DNA of 34,522 nt from an uncultured Megasphaera sp. (GTDB taxonomy: Bacteria > Bacillota > Negativicutes > Veillonellales > Megasphaeraceae), in the NCBI GenBank assembly GCA_900540735.1, contig UQHB01000024.1:1-34522 (forward strand), written 5' to 3'. This document shows, one piece after another, positions 16,076 to 24,058 of the stretch. Within the stretch, counting starts at the first letter, position 1, and every line of letters begins with the position of its first letter. The notes beneath the pieces were generated by a model. It saw only the letters and a program-made list of their open reading frames with translations. It was not told where the DNA came from and made no database searches. A program made the position numbers and the translations under genes.

Positions 16076-16115
16076 CATAATATGTAAACATCATACTATA
16101 AAAGAGGTGACCATA

Positions 16116-17840
16116 TTGCACACGTATCATTTACTAGAAATTATGGCCATCGGTTTTGGTCTAGCTTTGCTTATGGGATATGCAGCACGACGGATTGGCT
16201 TATCACCGATTGTCGGCTATCTCGCAGCAGGCTTTTTTATTGGCCCGAACATGCCCGGCTTCGTAGCTGATGGCGATTTGGCAAATAATCTCGCCGAAGT
16301 GGGCATTATTTTGCTCATGTTTGGTGTCGGTCTCCATTTTCATATGGAAGACTTATTAAAAGTGAAAGGCGTTGCCATTCCCGGCGCGATTTTACAAAGT
16401 ATTTCTGCGACTATCTGCGGCATTGCCGCCGCCATGGCCCTAGGCTATTCCTTTGCAGAAGGGCTCTTCCTCGGCCTCGGCCTCTCTGTAGCCAGTACAG
16501 TCGTCTTGCTCCGCGTCCTTACAGATAGTGGCAAACTCGAAACGATTCATGGTACTGTCGCCGTAGGCTGGCTCGTCGTCGAAGATATTTTCACGGTCCT
16601 CATGCTCGTCTTGCTCCCGGCCATTGGGCCATCTCTCATCTCCGGTACAGGCGTGTCCATGCCCACAGTACTCTGGGCGATTTCCTTAGCCATCGTCAAA
16701 CTGGCCATGCTCTGGGGACTGGTCATCGTCATCGGCGGTCGTCTCATGCCGTGGCTCTTGAAGAAAATCGTCCAGACCCGGTCACAAGAATTATTTACGC
16801 TCACGGTCTTAGCTGCGGCCTTTTTGACGGCTGTAGCAGCAGCGTACATTTTCAATGCGTCCTTTGCACTCGGTGCCTTCTTAGGCGGTATGGTCGTCGG
16901 CAAGAGCAACGTCAGCCATCAAGCAGGGGCGGAACTCATTCCCTTGCGCGATGCCTTTGCAGTCCTTTTCTTCCTTTCTGTGGGTATGCTCTTTGACCCG
17001 GCCTTCCTGATGGAACGGCCCATTGTAGTCCTCATTTCCTTGCTCATTGTCGTCCTCGTCAAGCCGATCGTAACGCTCGTCGTCGTCTCCCTTTTAGGCT
17101 ACCCGGCAACGACAGCCTTCACAGTTGCAGCGGCACTCTCGCAGGTTGGTGAATTTTCCTTTATTCTCGCTCAGACCGGCTATTCCCAAGGGATTATTTC
17201 TAAAGACATTTACAGTATTCTCATCATTTGCGCCATGATTTCCATTGCCGCGAACCCGTTCTTTATGAATCGTATACCAGCTCTGGAAAACTGGGTCAAA
17301 CGGCGGCCAGAATTATGGCATCTTCTCAACGCCCGCATGGAAGCTAAAGCGGCTACGATGAGCCATGTCTTTACGGACCGCATCCAAGAAGAACCAGAAA
17401 AAGGCCGGGCCATCATCGCTGGATACGGCCCGACCGGTCAAGAAGCAGCGTCCATCGTCGAAGCACACGGTATGGAGCCGCTCATTATTGAAATGAATAT
17501 TGAAACCGTAAATGCCCTGACGAAACAGGGAAAACTGGCGATTTACGGCGATGTCTCACGGGAAGAAGTCTTAAAAGCGGCAGGCATCGACAAAACTCAA
17601 TGTCTTATCATTACCATTCCCAATGCCATTAGTGCGGCCGCAGCCGCTGTAGCTGCCAAAAACATTAACAACAACCTCCACATTTTCGCCCGGTCCCGTT
17701 TTTTATACGACCGAAAAGTCTTGCAGAAAGCCGGTGCCACACACATCGTCTTTGAAGAAGAAGCCGTCGCCGCTTCGCTGGCCAAGACAATTACTGATTA
17801 TTGTTTAAATAACCAATCGCGGAACGCTTCCATCTTGTAA
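16116..17840 (+). CDS. CPA2-family monovalent cation/proton antiporter (KefB/YbaL-like)
   Basis: A membrane antiporter of about 574 residues. Residues 1 to about 385 hold some 12 membrane segments of the Na+/H+ exchanger fold (LLEIMAIGFGLALLMGYA; VGIILLMFGVGLHF; LGLGLSVASTVVLLRVL). Residues about 410-560 are a TrkA-N/RCK domain with the dinucleotide-binding GYGPTGQEAASIV and an acidic strand end LIIEMN. Members exchange K+ or Na+ for H+, and some (KefB/KefC) are gated by glutathione adducts and NAD(H); the ion cannot be decided here. The start is TTG at 16116, because AGAGGTGA lies 5-8 bp before it; the GTG at 16107 is part of that ribosome binding site. The last 43 bp overlap the 3' end of the convergent hydrolase gene. 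Confidence 0.92.
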   Translation: MHTYHLLEIMAIGFGLALLMGYAARRIGLSPIVGYLAAGFFIGPNMPGFVADGDLANNLAEVGIILLMFGVGLHFHMEDLLKVKGVAIPGAILQSISATICGIAAAMALGYSFAEGLFLGLGLSVASTVVLLRVLTDSGKLETIHGTVAVGWLVVEDIFTVLMLVLLPAIGPSLISGTGVSMPTVLWAISLAIVKLAMLWGLVIVIGGRLMPWLLKKIVQTRSQELFTLTVLAAAFLTAVAAAYIFNASFALGAFLGGMVVGKSNVSHQAGAELIPLRDAFAVLFFLSVGMLFDPAFLMERPIVVLISLLIVVLVKPIVTLVVVSLLGYPATTAFTVAAALSQVGEFSFILAQTGYSQGIISKDIYSILIICAMISIAANPFFMNRIPALENWVKRRPELWHLLNARMEAKAATMSHVFTDRIQEEPEKGRAIIAGYGPTGQEAASIVEAHGMEPLIIEMNIETVNALTKQGKLAIYGDVSREEVLKAAGIDKTQCLIITIPNAISAAAAAVAAKNINNNLHIFARSRFLYDRKVLQKAGATHIVFEEEAVAASLAKTITDYCLNNQSRNASIL

Positions 17841-18646
17841 GCCGAATTAAAGGAGAACATGTGCTCACTGGCACGTTCCGGTGCCGGATCCGGTAAGACG
17901 CTCCCTGTTTTCCAACTAAAGAAATTCTTATCAAAGCCCTTGTCCAACACGAGCGCAGCTTCGGTGTTGCGGACGAGGGCATTTTCTTTTGCATCCATGC
18001 CCGTCAATTTGCCGTACGGAATGCCCTTATCTTTCATCATCTGTTCCACTTCGGCCTGGCCTACAAAGGCTTTGTCGTCGCCGCCAACAGCAACGTAAAT
18101 GAATTTTTGCGATTGCAAGCCTTGGAGAGCCTGAATATCCCATTGGCCGTCGACGAGGAGCGTAGCCGTAAATAAATCAGGATGCTGAGCCGCTAAATAC
18201 ATGACCGTCATGCAGCCTATCGATTGGCCTGTACCGTAAATATGGTGTGGGTCGGCGTGGTACTTATCAGCTACATCGACGAGCATACGGCCTGTCATTT
18301 CGACGTAATCTGTGAGGACATGCTGGCCGTGGTCATCGAGGATGACTTCCGGGTACTGGGGCACGACAACAATGGCCGGATGCTTTGCTTGTTCCTCTGG
18401 TGTCGCCCAAATAATACCGCCGTACCCCTGTGTGAGCGGTGCTGTTACGTCTTTACCGGCCGTGCTCGCATCGCCAATAAATAAGACTAAGGGATAAGAC
18501 TTCGCAGCGTCATAGTCTTTGGGTAAGAAAATATTATACGTAATCGACTTGCCTGTGACGCTGTCCGTGTACGTTTCTTGTTTAAAATTAGGTACTGTTT
18601 CAGCAATCATTTGATTTAAATCAGCTGGACGGCGCGCCGCTTCCAT
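17798..18646 (-). CDS. alpha/beta hydrolase (esterase), body of a frame-disrupted exported enzyme
   Basis: The 282-residue frame is a predicted esterase of the polyhydroxybutyrate-depolymerase/feruloyl-esterase type. It starts with a beta sheet (ITYNIFLPKDY, YPLVLFIGDA), has the nucleophile elbow GTGQSIGCM near residue 142 (Ser in GQS), and possible partners Asp in the VAVGGDD strand and His in SEHMFSF. The ATG at 18646 lacks a ribosome binding site. Upstream, an ATG at 18755 with AGGAGG encodes a clear signal peptide (MKSYSYLSAAVLLSVVLTTG, then VQAAD) in another frame. Removing one T from the run of eight T at 18674-18681 joins the two frames without a stop. So the full product is a secreted or periplasmic esterase of about 318 residues, now out of frame by one base. 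The substrate is unknown. Confidence 0.8.
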   Translation of the reverse strand: MEAARRPADLNQMIAETVPNFKQETYTDSVTGKSITYNIFLPKDYDAAKSYPLVLFIGDASTAGKDVTAPLTQGYGGIIWATPEEQAKHPAIVVVPQYPEVILDDHGQHVLTDYVEMTGRMLVDVADKYHADPHHIYGTGQSIGCMTVMYLAAQHPDLFTATLLVDGQWDIQALQGLQSQKFIYVAVGGDDKAFVGQAEVEQMMKDKGIPYGKLTGMDAKENALVRNTEAALVLDKGFDKNFFSWKTGSVLPDPAPERASEHMFSFNSAYKMEAFRDWLFKQ

Positions 18647-18653
18647 AGCTACA

Positions 18654-18755
18654 CTACCTTGCTGATGGTCTGCAAAAAAAATCAGCGGCCTGTACTCCTG
18701 TCGTTAATACTACAGAAAGCAGCACAGCCGCTGAAAGATATGAATATGATTTCAT
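18654..18755 (-). pseudogene. signal peptide frame of the hydrolase, cut off at a T8 run
   Basis: ATG at 18755 (AGGAGG, 9 bp spacing) gives a 33-residue frame: Lys at position 3, a hydrophobic core AAVLLSVVLTTG, cleavage site VQA-AD, then DFFCRPSAR and stop at 18654. With seven instead of eight T the reading becomes ADFFADHQQGSVAM and continues into the esterase. It is the natural 5' end of the gene at 17798-18646. Confidence 0.75.
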
Positions 18756-18842
18756 GGGGATCGCCTCCTATGGGACTATTGTATACCTGTCCACAGAGAG
18801 CGTATAGACCATGACGAATATTGTTATCAAGTTGTTGTAATG

Positions 18843-19649
18843 TTACGGTTCTAGTAAAAGATGCCGCCAATAGGCAGCTTTGGCCGCGTTCGCTTCGACA
18901 CCTTCCCCTTTTTCTAAAGCATTGGCGTAATTCTTAATGCCTTCTTTGTAGCCTGTTGCCGCCGATAAAGCAAACCAATAAGCTGCTTTCGTCAAATCTT
19001 GCGGCACGCCGCGGCCATCGCGATAGAGCTGTCCAATATTATTTTCCGCCGGGCCATCACCAGAATTAGCCGCTGCTTCATAGAGTTCCGCCGCCTTCGC
19101 TAAATCTTGGGGCACACCCCAGCCCATTTCGTAGAGATAGCCCAAGTTATTTTGGGCAATATATTGTTCTTGCTCAGCCGCTTGGACATACCAGTACGCA
19201 GCCTTTTGAAAATCTTTCTGCCCAGTGTAGCCAAATTGATGCATAATCCCGGCATTGCACTGCCCATCAGCATCACCATGATTGCCAGCCCGTTCGTACC
19301 AATATAAGGCCTGCTGGTAGTCTTGGGGCACGCCCCAGCCATTTTCATACAAATGGCCGATATTATTTTCTGCTGGGGCATAGTCTTGGTGGGCCGCCTT
19401 TTCATACCATTCCTTGGCTTGGGCAAAGTCTTCGTCACAGCCAATGCCATACTCGTATTGGTAGCCCAAATTATATTGCGCCGGTGCGTACCCTTGGCGA
19501 GCGGACCGCTCGTACCAGTAGGCTGACCAGGTCTTGTCTTCTTCGTCGTCGCCGTTGAAGAAATATACGTCGCCTAGTTCGCATTGGCTTTTCGCATCGC
19601 CTGCAAAGGACTTCGTTTCCCACAGTTTTCGTTGTTCTATATCAATCAT
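18843..19649 (-). CDS. Sel1-like repeat (TPR-type) protein
   Basis: A 268-residue solenoid built almost wholly of Sel1 repeats of about 36 residues: APAQYNLGYQYEYGIG, APAENNIGHLYENGWG, GQCNAGIMHQFGYTG, AQNNLGYLYEMGWG, GPAENNIGQLYRDGRG and YKEGIKNYANALEKGEG, seven in all counting the first (KSQCELGDVYFFNGD). Each repeat has the A-x-A-x-x-W-Y-E-x-A second helix. There is no signal peptide or membrane segment, so it should be cytoplasmic. Such proteins act as protein-binding scaffolds; the partner cannot be named. ATG at 19649 with AGGAGAT 6 bp before it. It lies upstream of the hydrolase on the same strand (87 bp gap) and divergent to clpB. A 17-bp palindrome lies in its leader. Confidence 0.9.
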   Translation of the reverse strand: MIDIEQRKLWETKSFAGDAKSQCELGDVYFFNGDDEEDKTWSAYWYERSARQGYAPAQYNLGYQYEYGIGCDEDFAQAKEWYEKAAHQDYAPAENNIGHLYENGWGVPQDYQQALYWYERAGNHGDADGQCNAGIMHQFGYTGQKDFQKAAYWYVQAAEQEQYIAQNNLGYLYEMGWGVPQDLAKAAELYEAAANSGDGPAENNIGQLYRDGRGVPQDLTKAAYWFALSAATGYKEGIKNYANALEKGEGVEANAAKAAYWRHLLLEP

Positions 19650-19669
19650 TAGTATATCTCCTACAGTAT

Positions 19670-19686
19670 AAGTACATGATGTACTT
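19670..19686. promoter_or_regulatory. 17-bp palindrome in the sel1 gene leader/promoter
   Basis: AAGTACAT-G-ATGTACTT is a perfect palindrome 20-37 bp before the sel1 start. On the - strand TATACT (19669-19664) follows it, so it would fill the promoter spacer. Probable repressor site; the repressor is unknown. Confidence 0.5.
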
Positions 19687-19771
19687 AAATTGTATCATGA
19701 ATAAATTCAATCCGTCTATACGGGCTTTGCAAGGATTTTACGAGAATTTTAATAATTTGTCTTTTTATTCT

Positions 19772-19800
19772 ATTGACTTTTTGACTTTTATGAGTATAAT
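19772..19800 (+). promoter_or_regulatory. clpB promoter with CtsR-box-like tandem heptads
   Basis: TTGACT (19773-19778), 16-bp spacer, TATAAT (19795-19800). ATTGACT (19772-19778) and TTTGACT (19780-19786), complements of AGTCAAT and AGTCAAA, stand 8 bp apart and cover the -35 and spacer. The same 8-bp arrangement occurs at the ctsR promoter. No CIRCE-type repeat was seen. Confidence 0.65.
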
Positions 19801-19871
19801 CATAATTGAGCTTGAGGAAAGCTCCCCAGTATCAACTAAAATTAACCGTGATTCATAAGGAGGTCTTAGTT

Positions 19872-22466
19872 ATGGGAAACGAAAAATACACACAAAAAGT
19901 CATTGATGCGTTCCAATCGGCTCAACAGATTGCTGCGCTCCACTATAACCAAGAAATCAGTTCCGTCCATATGCTCATGGGCCTGGCTAAAGAACCGGAA
20001 GGCTTACTGGCTACGATTTTCAGCGAATGCCATACGGACTTACCTATGCTCCAAGCTCGGTTGGAACAATTGTTGAAAAAAATTCCATCTGTCCAAGGGC
20101 AAAGCCAATTGTCCATGTCTACAGAAATGGTTCGTGTCATTGGGAAAGCACAGCAGTACGCTGAATCCATGCACGACGATTACATTAGTACAGAACATTT
20201 ACTCCTCGGTATCGTCGAAGGAAGTGATGACGCTGTGAAAGATTTGTGCCGTGAATTTGGCCTCAATAAAGACAAAATCATGACGACAATCAAATCGAAT
20301 CGTAAAGGCAACGTCAACAGCGATAACCCGGAAAGCAACTACAAAGCTCTCGAAAAATATGGCCGTGATTTGACCGCTGCTGCTCGTAAAAATAAACTCG
20401 ACCCGGTCATCGGTCGTGATGACGAAATCCGTCGGGCTATTGAAATTTTGTCCCGTCGTCGTAAAAACAACCCTGTCCTCATTGGTGAACCTGGTGTCGG
20501 CAAAACGGCTATTGTCGAAGGCTTAGCTCGCCGTATCGTCTCTGGCGATGTACCGGAATCGCTGAAAAACAAGACCCTCTATTCGTTGGATATGGGTTCT
20601 TTAATCGCCGGTGCTAAATACCGTGGTGAATTTGAAGAACGACTCAAATCTGTATTGAACGAAATCGCTAAATCAGACGGCCAGATTCTCCTCTTCATCG
20701 ATGAAATCCACACCGTCGTCGGTGCTGGTGCGTCTGAAGGCTCCATGGATGCTGGCAACATTTTAAAACCGCTGCTGGCTCGTGGCGACCTGCGCTGCAT
20801 TGGTGCAACGACCTTAAATGAATACCAGAAATACATCGAAAAAGATGCTGCTCTAGAACGTCGTTTCCAACCGGTCATGGTTGATCAACCGTCTGTCGAA
20901 GATACGATTACCATTCTCCGTGGCTTGAAAGAACGGTACGAAGTTCATCATGGCGTTCGTATTCGTGATGCAGCCTTAGTTGCAGCTGCAGTCCTTTCGG
21001 ACCGTTACATTGCGGATCGGTTCTTACCGGATAAAGCTATCGACCTAGTCGATGAAGCTGCTGCTAAATTACGTACAGAAATCGAATCCATGCCGGCACC
21101 GCTTGACGAAATCCGTCATAAAGTGATGCAACTCGAAATCGAAGAACAATCCCTCAACAAAGAAACGGATGAAGCTTCGAAAGAACGTCTCGCTAAGATT
21201 CAAGACCAAAAAGCAGAATTAAAAGAAAAAGAAGAATCGTTGAAAGCTAAATGGGACGAAGAAAAACAAGCTATTCTCCGTACACAGGCTATTAAGAAAG
21301 AAATCGACTCCGTCAAGAGCCAAATGGAACAGGCTGAACACAATTACGACCTTGGCAAAGCTTCTGAATTGAAATACGGTAAATTACCGGAATTGCAGAA
21401 ACAATTAGAAGACCAAGAAAAATATTTAGCTGACCATAAAGACTCGCAGCTCCTGAAAGAAGAAGTTGGTGAAGAAGATATTGCTTCCGTCGTCAGCCGC
21501 TGGACCGGCATTCCTGTAACGAAGATGCTCACAGGCGAACGGGAAAAACTCCTCCACCTGGACGACACCTTACACGAACGAGTCGTCGGTCAGGACCAAG
21601 CCGTTGAAGTCGTCGCTGATGCAATTATCCGTGCTCGTGCAGGCATTAAAGACCCGAATCGTCCAATCGGTTCGTTCATCTTCCTTGGGCCTACTGGTGT
21701 TGGTAAAACAGAATTAGCTAAGACCCTGGCCGAAGCCCTCTTTGATGACGAACGGAACATCATCCGTATCGATATGTCTGAATACATGGAAAAACATACT
21801 GTATCTCGTCTTATCGGGGCTCCTCCGGGATACGTTGGCTATGATGAAGGCGGTCAGCTCACCGAAGCCGTTCGTCGTCGTCCGTACAGCGTCATCCTTT
21901 TGGACGAAATCGAAAAAGCCCATCCGGATATTTTCAACGTGTTGCTGCAAATCCTCGATGATGGCCGCTTGACGGATGGCAAAGGCCGTGTCGTTAACTT
22001 CAAGAACACGATTATCATCATGACCAGTAACCTTGGGTCTCATGAAATCCTCGAAGCAAAAGACTTCAACGAAGCTAGTGCGAAAGTCCATGAACTTCTC
22101 AAACAATACTTCCGTCCTGAATTCCTCAACCGTGTCGATGACATCGTCGTCTTCAAGGCTCTCCAGAAAGAACAAGTCAAAGACATTGCTAAAACCTTGC
22201 TCCATCGCCTCAATGACCGTCTGGAAAAACAAGTTAAGATTCATCTTACTTGCACAGACGAAGCCCTTGATGCCCTTGCAGATAAAGGCTTTGACCCGCA
22301 GTTCGGTGCCCGTCCGCTTCGCCGCTTGATTACGCACACAGTCGAAACGGCTCTCAGCCGTGACATCATCGCTGGTACAGTCAAAGAAGGCGACACCGTC
22401 TCCATTGGCTACGACGGCACGAACTTCTTTTTCAATCCGTACCATATTGAAAAAGAAGATAAATAA
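19872..22466 (+). CDS. clpB: ClpB disaggregase
   Basis: ClpB is the Hsp100 chaperone that pulls polypeptides out of aggregates together with DnaK. The 864 residues have the N-terminal Clp domain (1-145), AAA1 with GEPGVGKTAIVEGLA near 206 and LLFIDEIHTVVGAGA, the long coiled-coil middle domain (about 400-525, rich in Glu/Lys heptads) that separates ClpB from ClpC, and AAA2 with GPTGVGKTELAKTLA near 608 and GYVGYDEGGQLTE. No ClpP-binding (I/L/M)GF loop is apparent. ATG at 19872 follows AAGGAGGT by 7 bp; the upstream in-frame extension covers the 5' UTR and is not used. It is monocistronic with its own terminator. The promoter heptads suggest repression by CtsR encoded 6.5 kb away. Confidence 0.97.
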   Translation: MGNEKYTQKVIDAFQSAQQIAALHYNQEISSVHMLMGLAKEPEGLLATIFSECHTDLPMLQARLEQLLKKIPSVQGQSQLSMSTEMVRVIGKAQQYAESMHDDYISTEHLLLGIVEGSDDAVKDLCREFGLNKDKIMTTIKSNRKGNVNSDNPESNYKALEKYGRDLTAAARKNKLDPVIGRDDEIRRAIEILSRRRKNNPVLIGEPGVGKTAIVEGLARRIVSGDVPESLKNKTLYSLDMGSLIAGAKYRGEFEERLKSVLNEIAKSDGQILLFIDEIHTVVGAGASEGSMDAGNILKPLLARGDLRCIGATTLNEYQKYIEKDAALERRFQPVMVDQPSVEDTITILRGLKERYEVHHGVRIRDAALVAAAVLSDRYIADRFLPDKAIDLVDEAAAKLRTEIESMPAPLDEIRHKVMQLEIEEQSLNKETDEASKERLAKIQDQKAELKEKEESLKAKWDEEKQAILRTQAIKKEIDSVKSQMEQAEHNYDLGKASELKYGKLPELQKQLEDQEKYLADHKDSQLLKEEVGEEDIASVVSRWTGIPVTKMLTGEREKLLHLDDTLHERVVGQDQAVEVVADAIIRARAGIKDPNRPIGSFIFLGPTGVGKTELAKTLAEALFDDERNIIRIDMSEYMEKHTVSRLIGAPPGYVGYDEGGQLTEAVRRRPYSVILLDEIEKAHPDIFNVLLQILDDGRLTDGKGRVVNFKNTIIIMTSNLGSHEILEAKDFNEASAKVHELLKQYFRPEFLNRVDDIVVFKALQKEQVKDIAKTLLHRLNDRLEKQVKIHLTCTDEALDALADKGFDPQFGARPLRRLITHTVETALSRDIIAGTVKEGDTVSIGYDGTNFFFNPYHIEKEDK

Positions 22467-22482
22467 TCTCCCCCTTTATAAA

Positions 22483-22520
22483 GAAAATCCCGACTCATCT
22501 CATGATGGGTCGGGATTTTT
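22483..22520. terminator. terminator between clpB and the nitroreductase gene
   Basis: AAATCCCGACTCATC and GATGGGTCGGGATTT pair around TCAT; T run on the + strand and A run before it, so it can serve both convergent genes. Confidence 0.9.
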
Positions 22521-22532
22521 GTATATAAAATT

Positions 22533-23201
22533 TTATTTAATCCATTGAATGACTTCGTCTGCAGACTGGCGCGTTTTAGGCCGTGGTTCTTTGGCACGAT
22601 AGCCAAAGCCAGCCATGGCGGAGACCCCAAAATGTGTCGGGTCCATAAGGCCTTCCTGCGTCAGTAGCTCTTCTACAGCATCGCGATTAAAACCTTCAAT
22701 AGGGCACGAATCTACACCGAGCATAGCCGCAACGGTCGTCATGTTACCGAGAGCAATATAAGTTTGCTTGCACGCCCAATCGAAGATGGCTCTGTCGCTT
22801 TCAGTTAATTTAAAATCCTTTTCTTGGAAATTAGCAATCGTTGCCATGCGCAGTTCTGCGACGTCTGCCGGGAAGTGATGTACGTCATACATCATGTGCT
22901 TCATATAGGCTGAGCCGTGGAGCGTATCGATTTTTCGCCGGGCCAAGAAGATGACTAAGTGGCTTGCGCCGTCCAAGCTGTTTCGCGCGCCCCAGGCTAT
23001 GGGATAGAGTTTTTTCTTTACGTCTTCATTGAGGACGACTAAAAATTTCCACGGTTCTAAGCCAAAGGAGCTGGGCGAGAGCCGTCCTGCTTCTAAAATA
23101 GTCCGCATGTTTTCCTGGCTAACGACCTTCGTCGGGTCGAATTGCTTGCAGGCGTGACGATAGTGAAAAGTTTTTATAATAAAATCGGTTACATTATCCA
23201 A
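22533..23201 (-). CDS. NfsB-type nitroreductase / NAD(P)H oxidoreductase
   Basis: A 222-residue FMN-dependent oxidoreductase of the nitroreductase superfamily. FMN-binding residues are expected in YRHACKQFDP (near 14-23) and in RLSPSSFGLEPWKFLVV (near 40-56), the typical S-P-S-S-x-G-x-x-P-W pattern; CPIEGFNRDAVEELL near 170 is the usual C-terminal motif. Such enzymes reduce nitro compounds, quinones or flavins with NAD(P)H; the natural substrate is unknown. The start is TTG at 23201, 8 bp after AAGGAGG; that ribosome binding site overlaps the stop of the preceding DUF3592 gene, so the two are co-translated. It shares a bidirectional terminator with clpB. Confidence 0.92.
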   Translation of the reverse strand: MDNVTDFIIKTFHYRHACKQFDPTKVVSQENMRTILEAGRLSPSSFGLEPWKFLVVLNEDVKKKLYPIAWGARNSLDGASHLVIFLARRKIDTLHGSAYMKHMMYDVHHFPADVAELRMATIANFQEKDFKLTESDRAIFDWACKQTYIALGNMTTVAAMLGVDSCPIEGFNRDAVEELLTQEGLMDPTHFGVSAMAGFGYRAKEPRPKTRQSADEVIQWIK

Positions 23202-23214
23202 TAGAGATTCCTCC

Positions 23215-23919
23215 TTACATCAATAGAAAACATATGCCTGTACCTAAGAGGGTCAGACCCATGCAGATAAACATAAACACCATGGCATATGATACTTGGC
23301 CAGCTGTATCGGCTTCCCGCATCCAGCAGGCTGCATTCATGGGGCTATAGCATATTTGCACGGCCTGCCCAATAGGTGCCGGTTCGCTTTGTCCGTCATT
23401 GCTCGTGACCCGATAGGTCTTGCCTTGGACGGCAAAGGCTAATATAGGATGATATAGATTCGGGGTCATATCCTCAAAGTCTCGTCCTTCTTCAGGGATG
23501 ACGGACGCTTCATTATCGACGACTTGAGCCATCGTCTTTTCGCTGCACCGCCACTGCAAGAACCATTGACGCATAATCCAGACAGTAGGGTACAAGAAAA
23601 TACCCCAGCCTATGACTAAGAAGATAACGATGAGAAATACGTTTTTACTGGGCCAAAGATAGTGGAACATCGGTGCCAGCCCGACAATCAGCCATGGTAC
23701 GATGATGGTCAACATCAAGGCTTGATAGCCATAAGTCGTGCTTGGCCCGCGGCACACGCGTACCATACTGGCAAAGACACCCATACAGACAACAACGAAG
23801 ACAGCCGTGCAAATAAGAAATTCTTGTGTATCTGTCATACCTAAATAAAATTGCAAAAATGCAGCATACAATACGCCAAGTACTAGGACCAACACTCTTA
23901 CGATTCCGTTCTTTCCCAT
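23215..23919 (-). CDS. DUF3592-like membrane protein
   Basis: A 234-residue membrane protein of unknown function. Three to four membrane segments occupy the first 120 residues (VLVLVLGVLYAAFLQFY; FLICTAVFVVVCMGVFASM; VFLIVIFLVIGWGIFLYPTVW). An extracytoplasmic or cytoplasmic domain follows with the DUF3592 pattern (PNLYHPILAFAVQGKTYRV, then PIGQAVQICYSP), and a last helix AMVFMFICMGLTLLGTGI ends the protein. The N-terminal GVLYAAFLQFY segment closely resembles the one in the 91-residue protein at 24834-25109, so the two are partial paralogues. It is in an operon with the nitroreductase 14 bp downstream and divergent to the broken channel gene. No function is proposed. Confidence 0.8.
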   Translation of the reverse strand: MGKNGIVRVLVLVLGVLYAAFLQFYLGMTDTQEFLICTAVFVVVCMGVFASMVRVCRGPSTTYGYQALMLTIIVPWLIVGLAPMFHYLWPSKNVFLIVIFLVIGWGIFLYPTVWIMRQWFLQWRCSEKTMAQVVDNEASVIPEEGRDFEDMTPNLYHPILAFAVQGKTYRVTSNDGQSEPAPIGQAVQICYSPMNAACWMREADTAGQVSYAMVFMFICMGLTLLGTGICFLLM

Positions 23920-23979
23920 GGTACTCGCCGCCTCTTGTATGAAGTATGTAAATTTCTTGTCATACTTACTAGACTATTC

Positions 23980-24007
23980 TTGACTTACCGAGGGGATACC
24001 GTATGAT
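23980..24007 (+). promoter_or_regulatory. promoter of the channel gene
   Basis: TTGACT (23980-23985), 16-bp spacer, TATGAT (24002-24007), 52 bp before the ATG at 24059. GGAGGAG lies 12 bp before the start codon. Confidence 0.55.
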
Positions 24008-24058
24008 AAAAACAGTTTTAAAGCTATTTGCTCTGTTTTCGGAGGAGTCTGTTATACT

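Noticed and set aside
19650..19872. CIRCE (HrcA) element before clpB
   Set aside because: No TTAGCACTC-N9-GAGTGCTAA-like repeat; only CtsR-like heptads and the unrelated palindrome.
21714..22445. 243-residue - strand frame inside clpB
   Set aside because: Antisense shadow; long only because of clpB codon bias.
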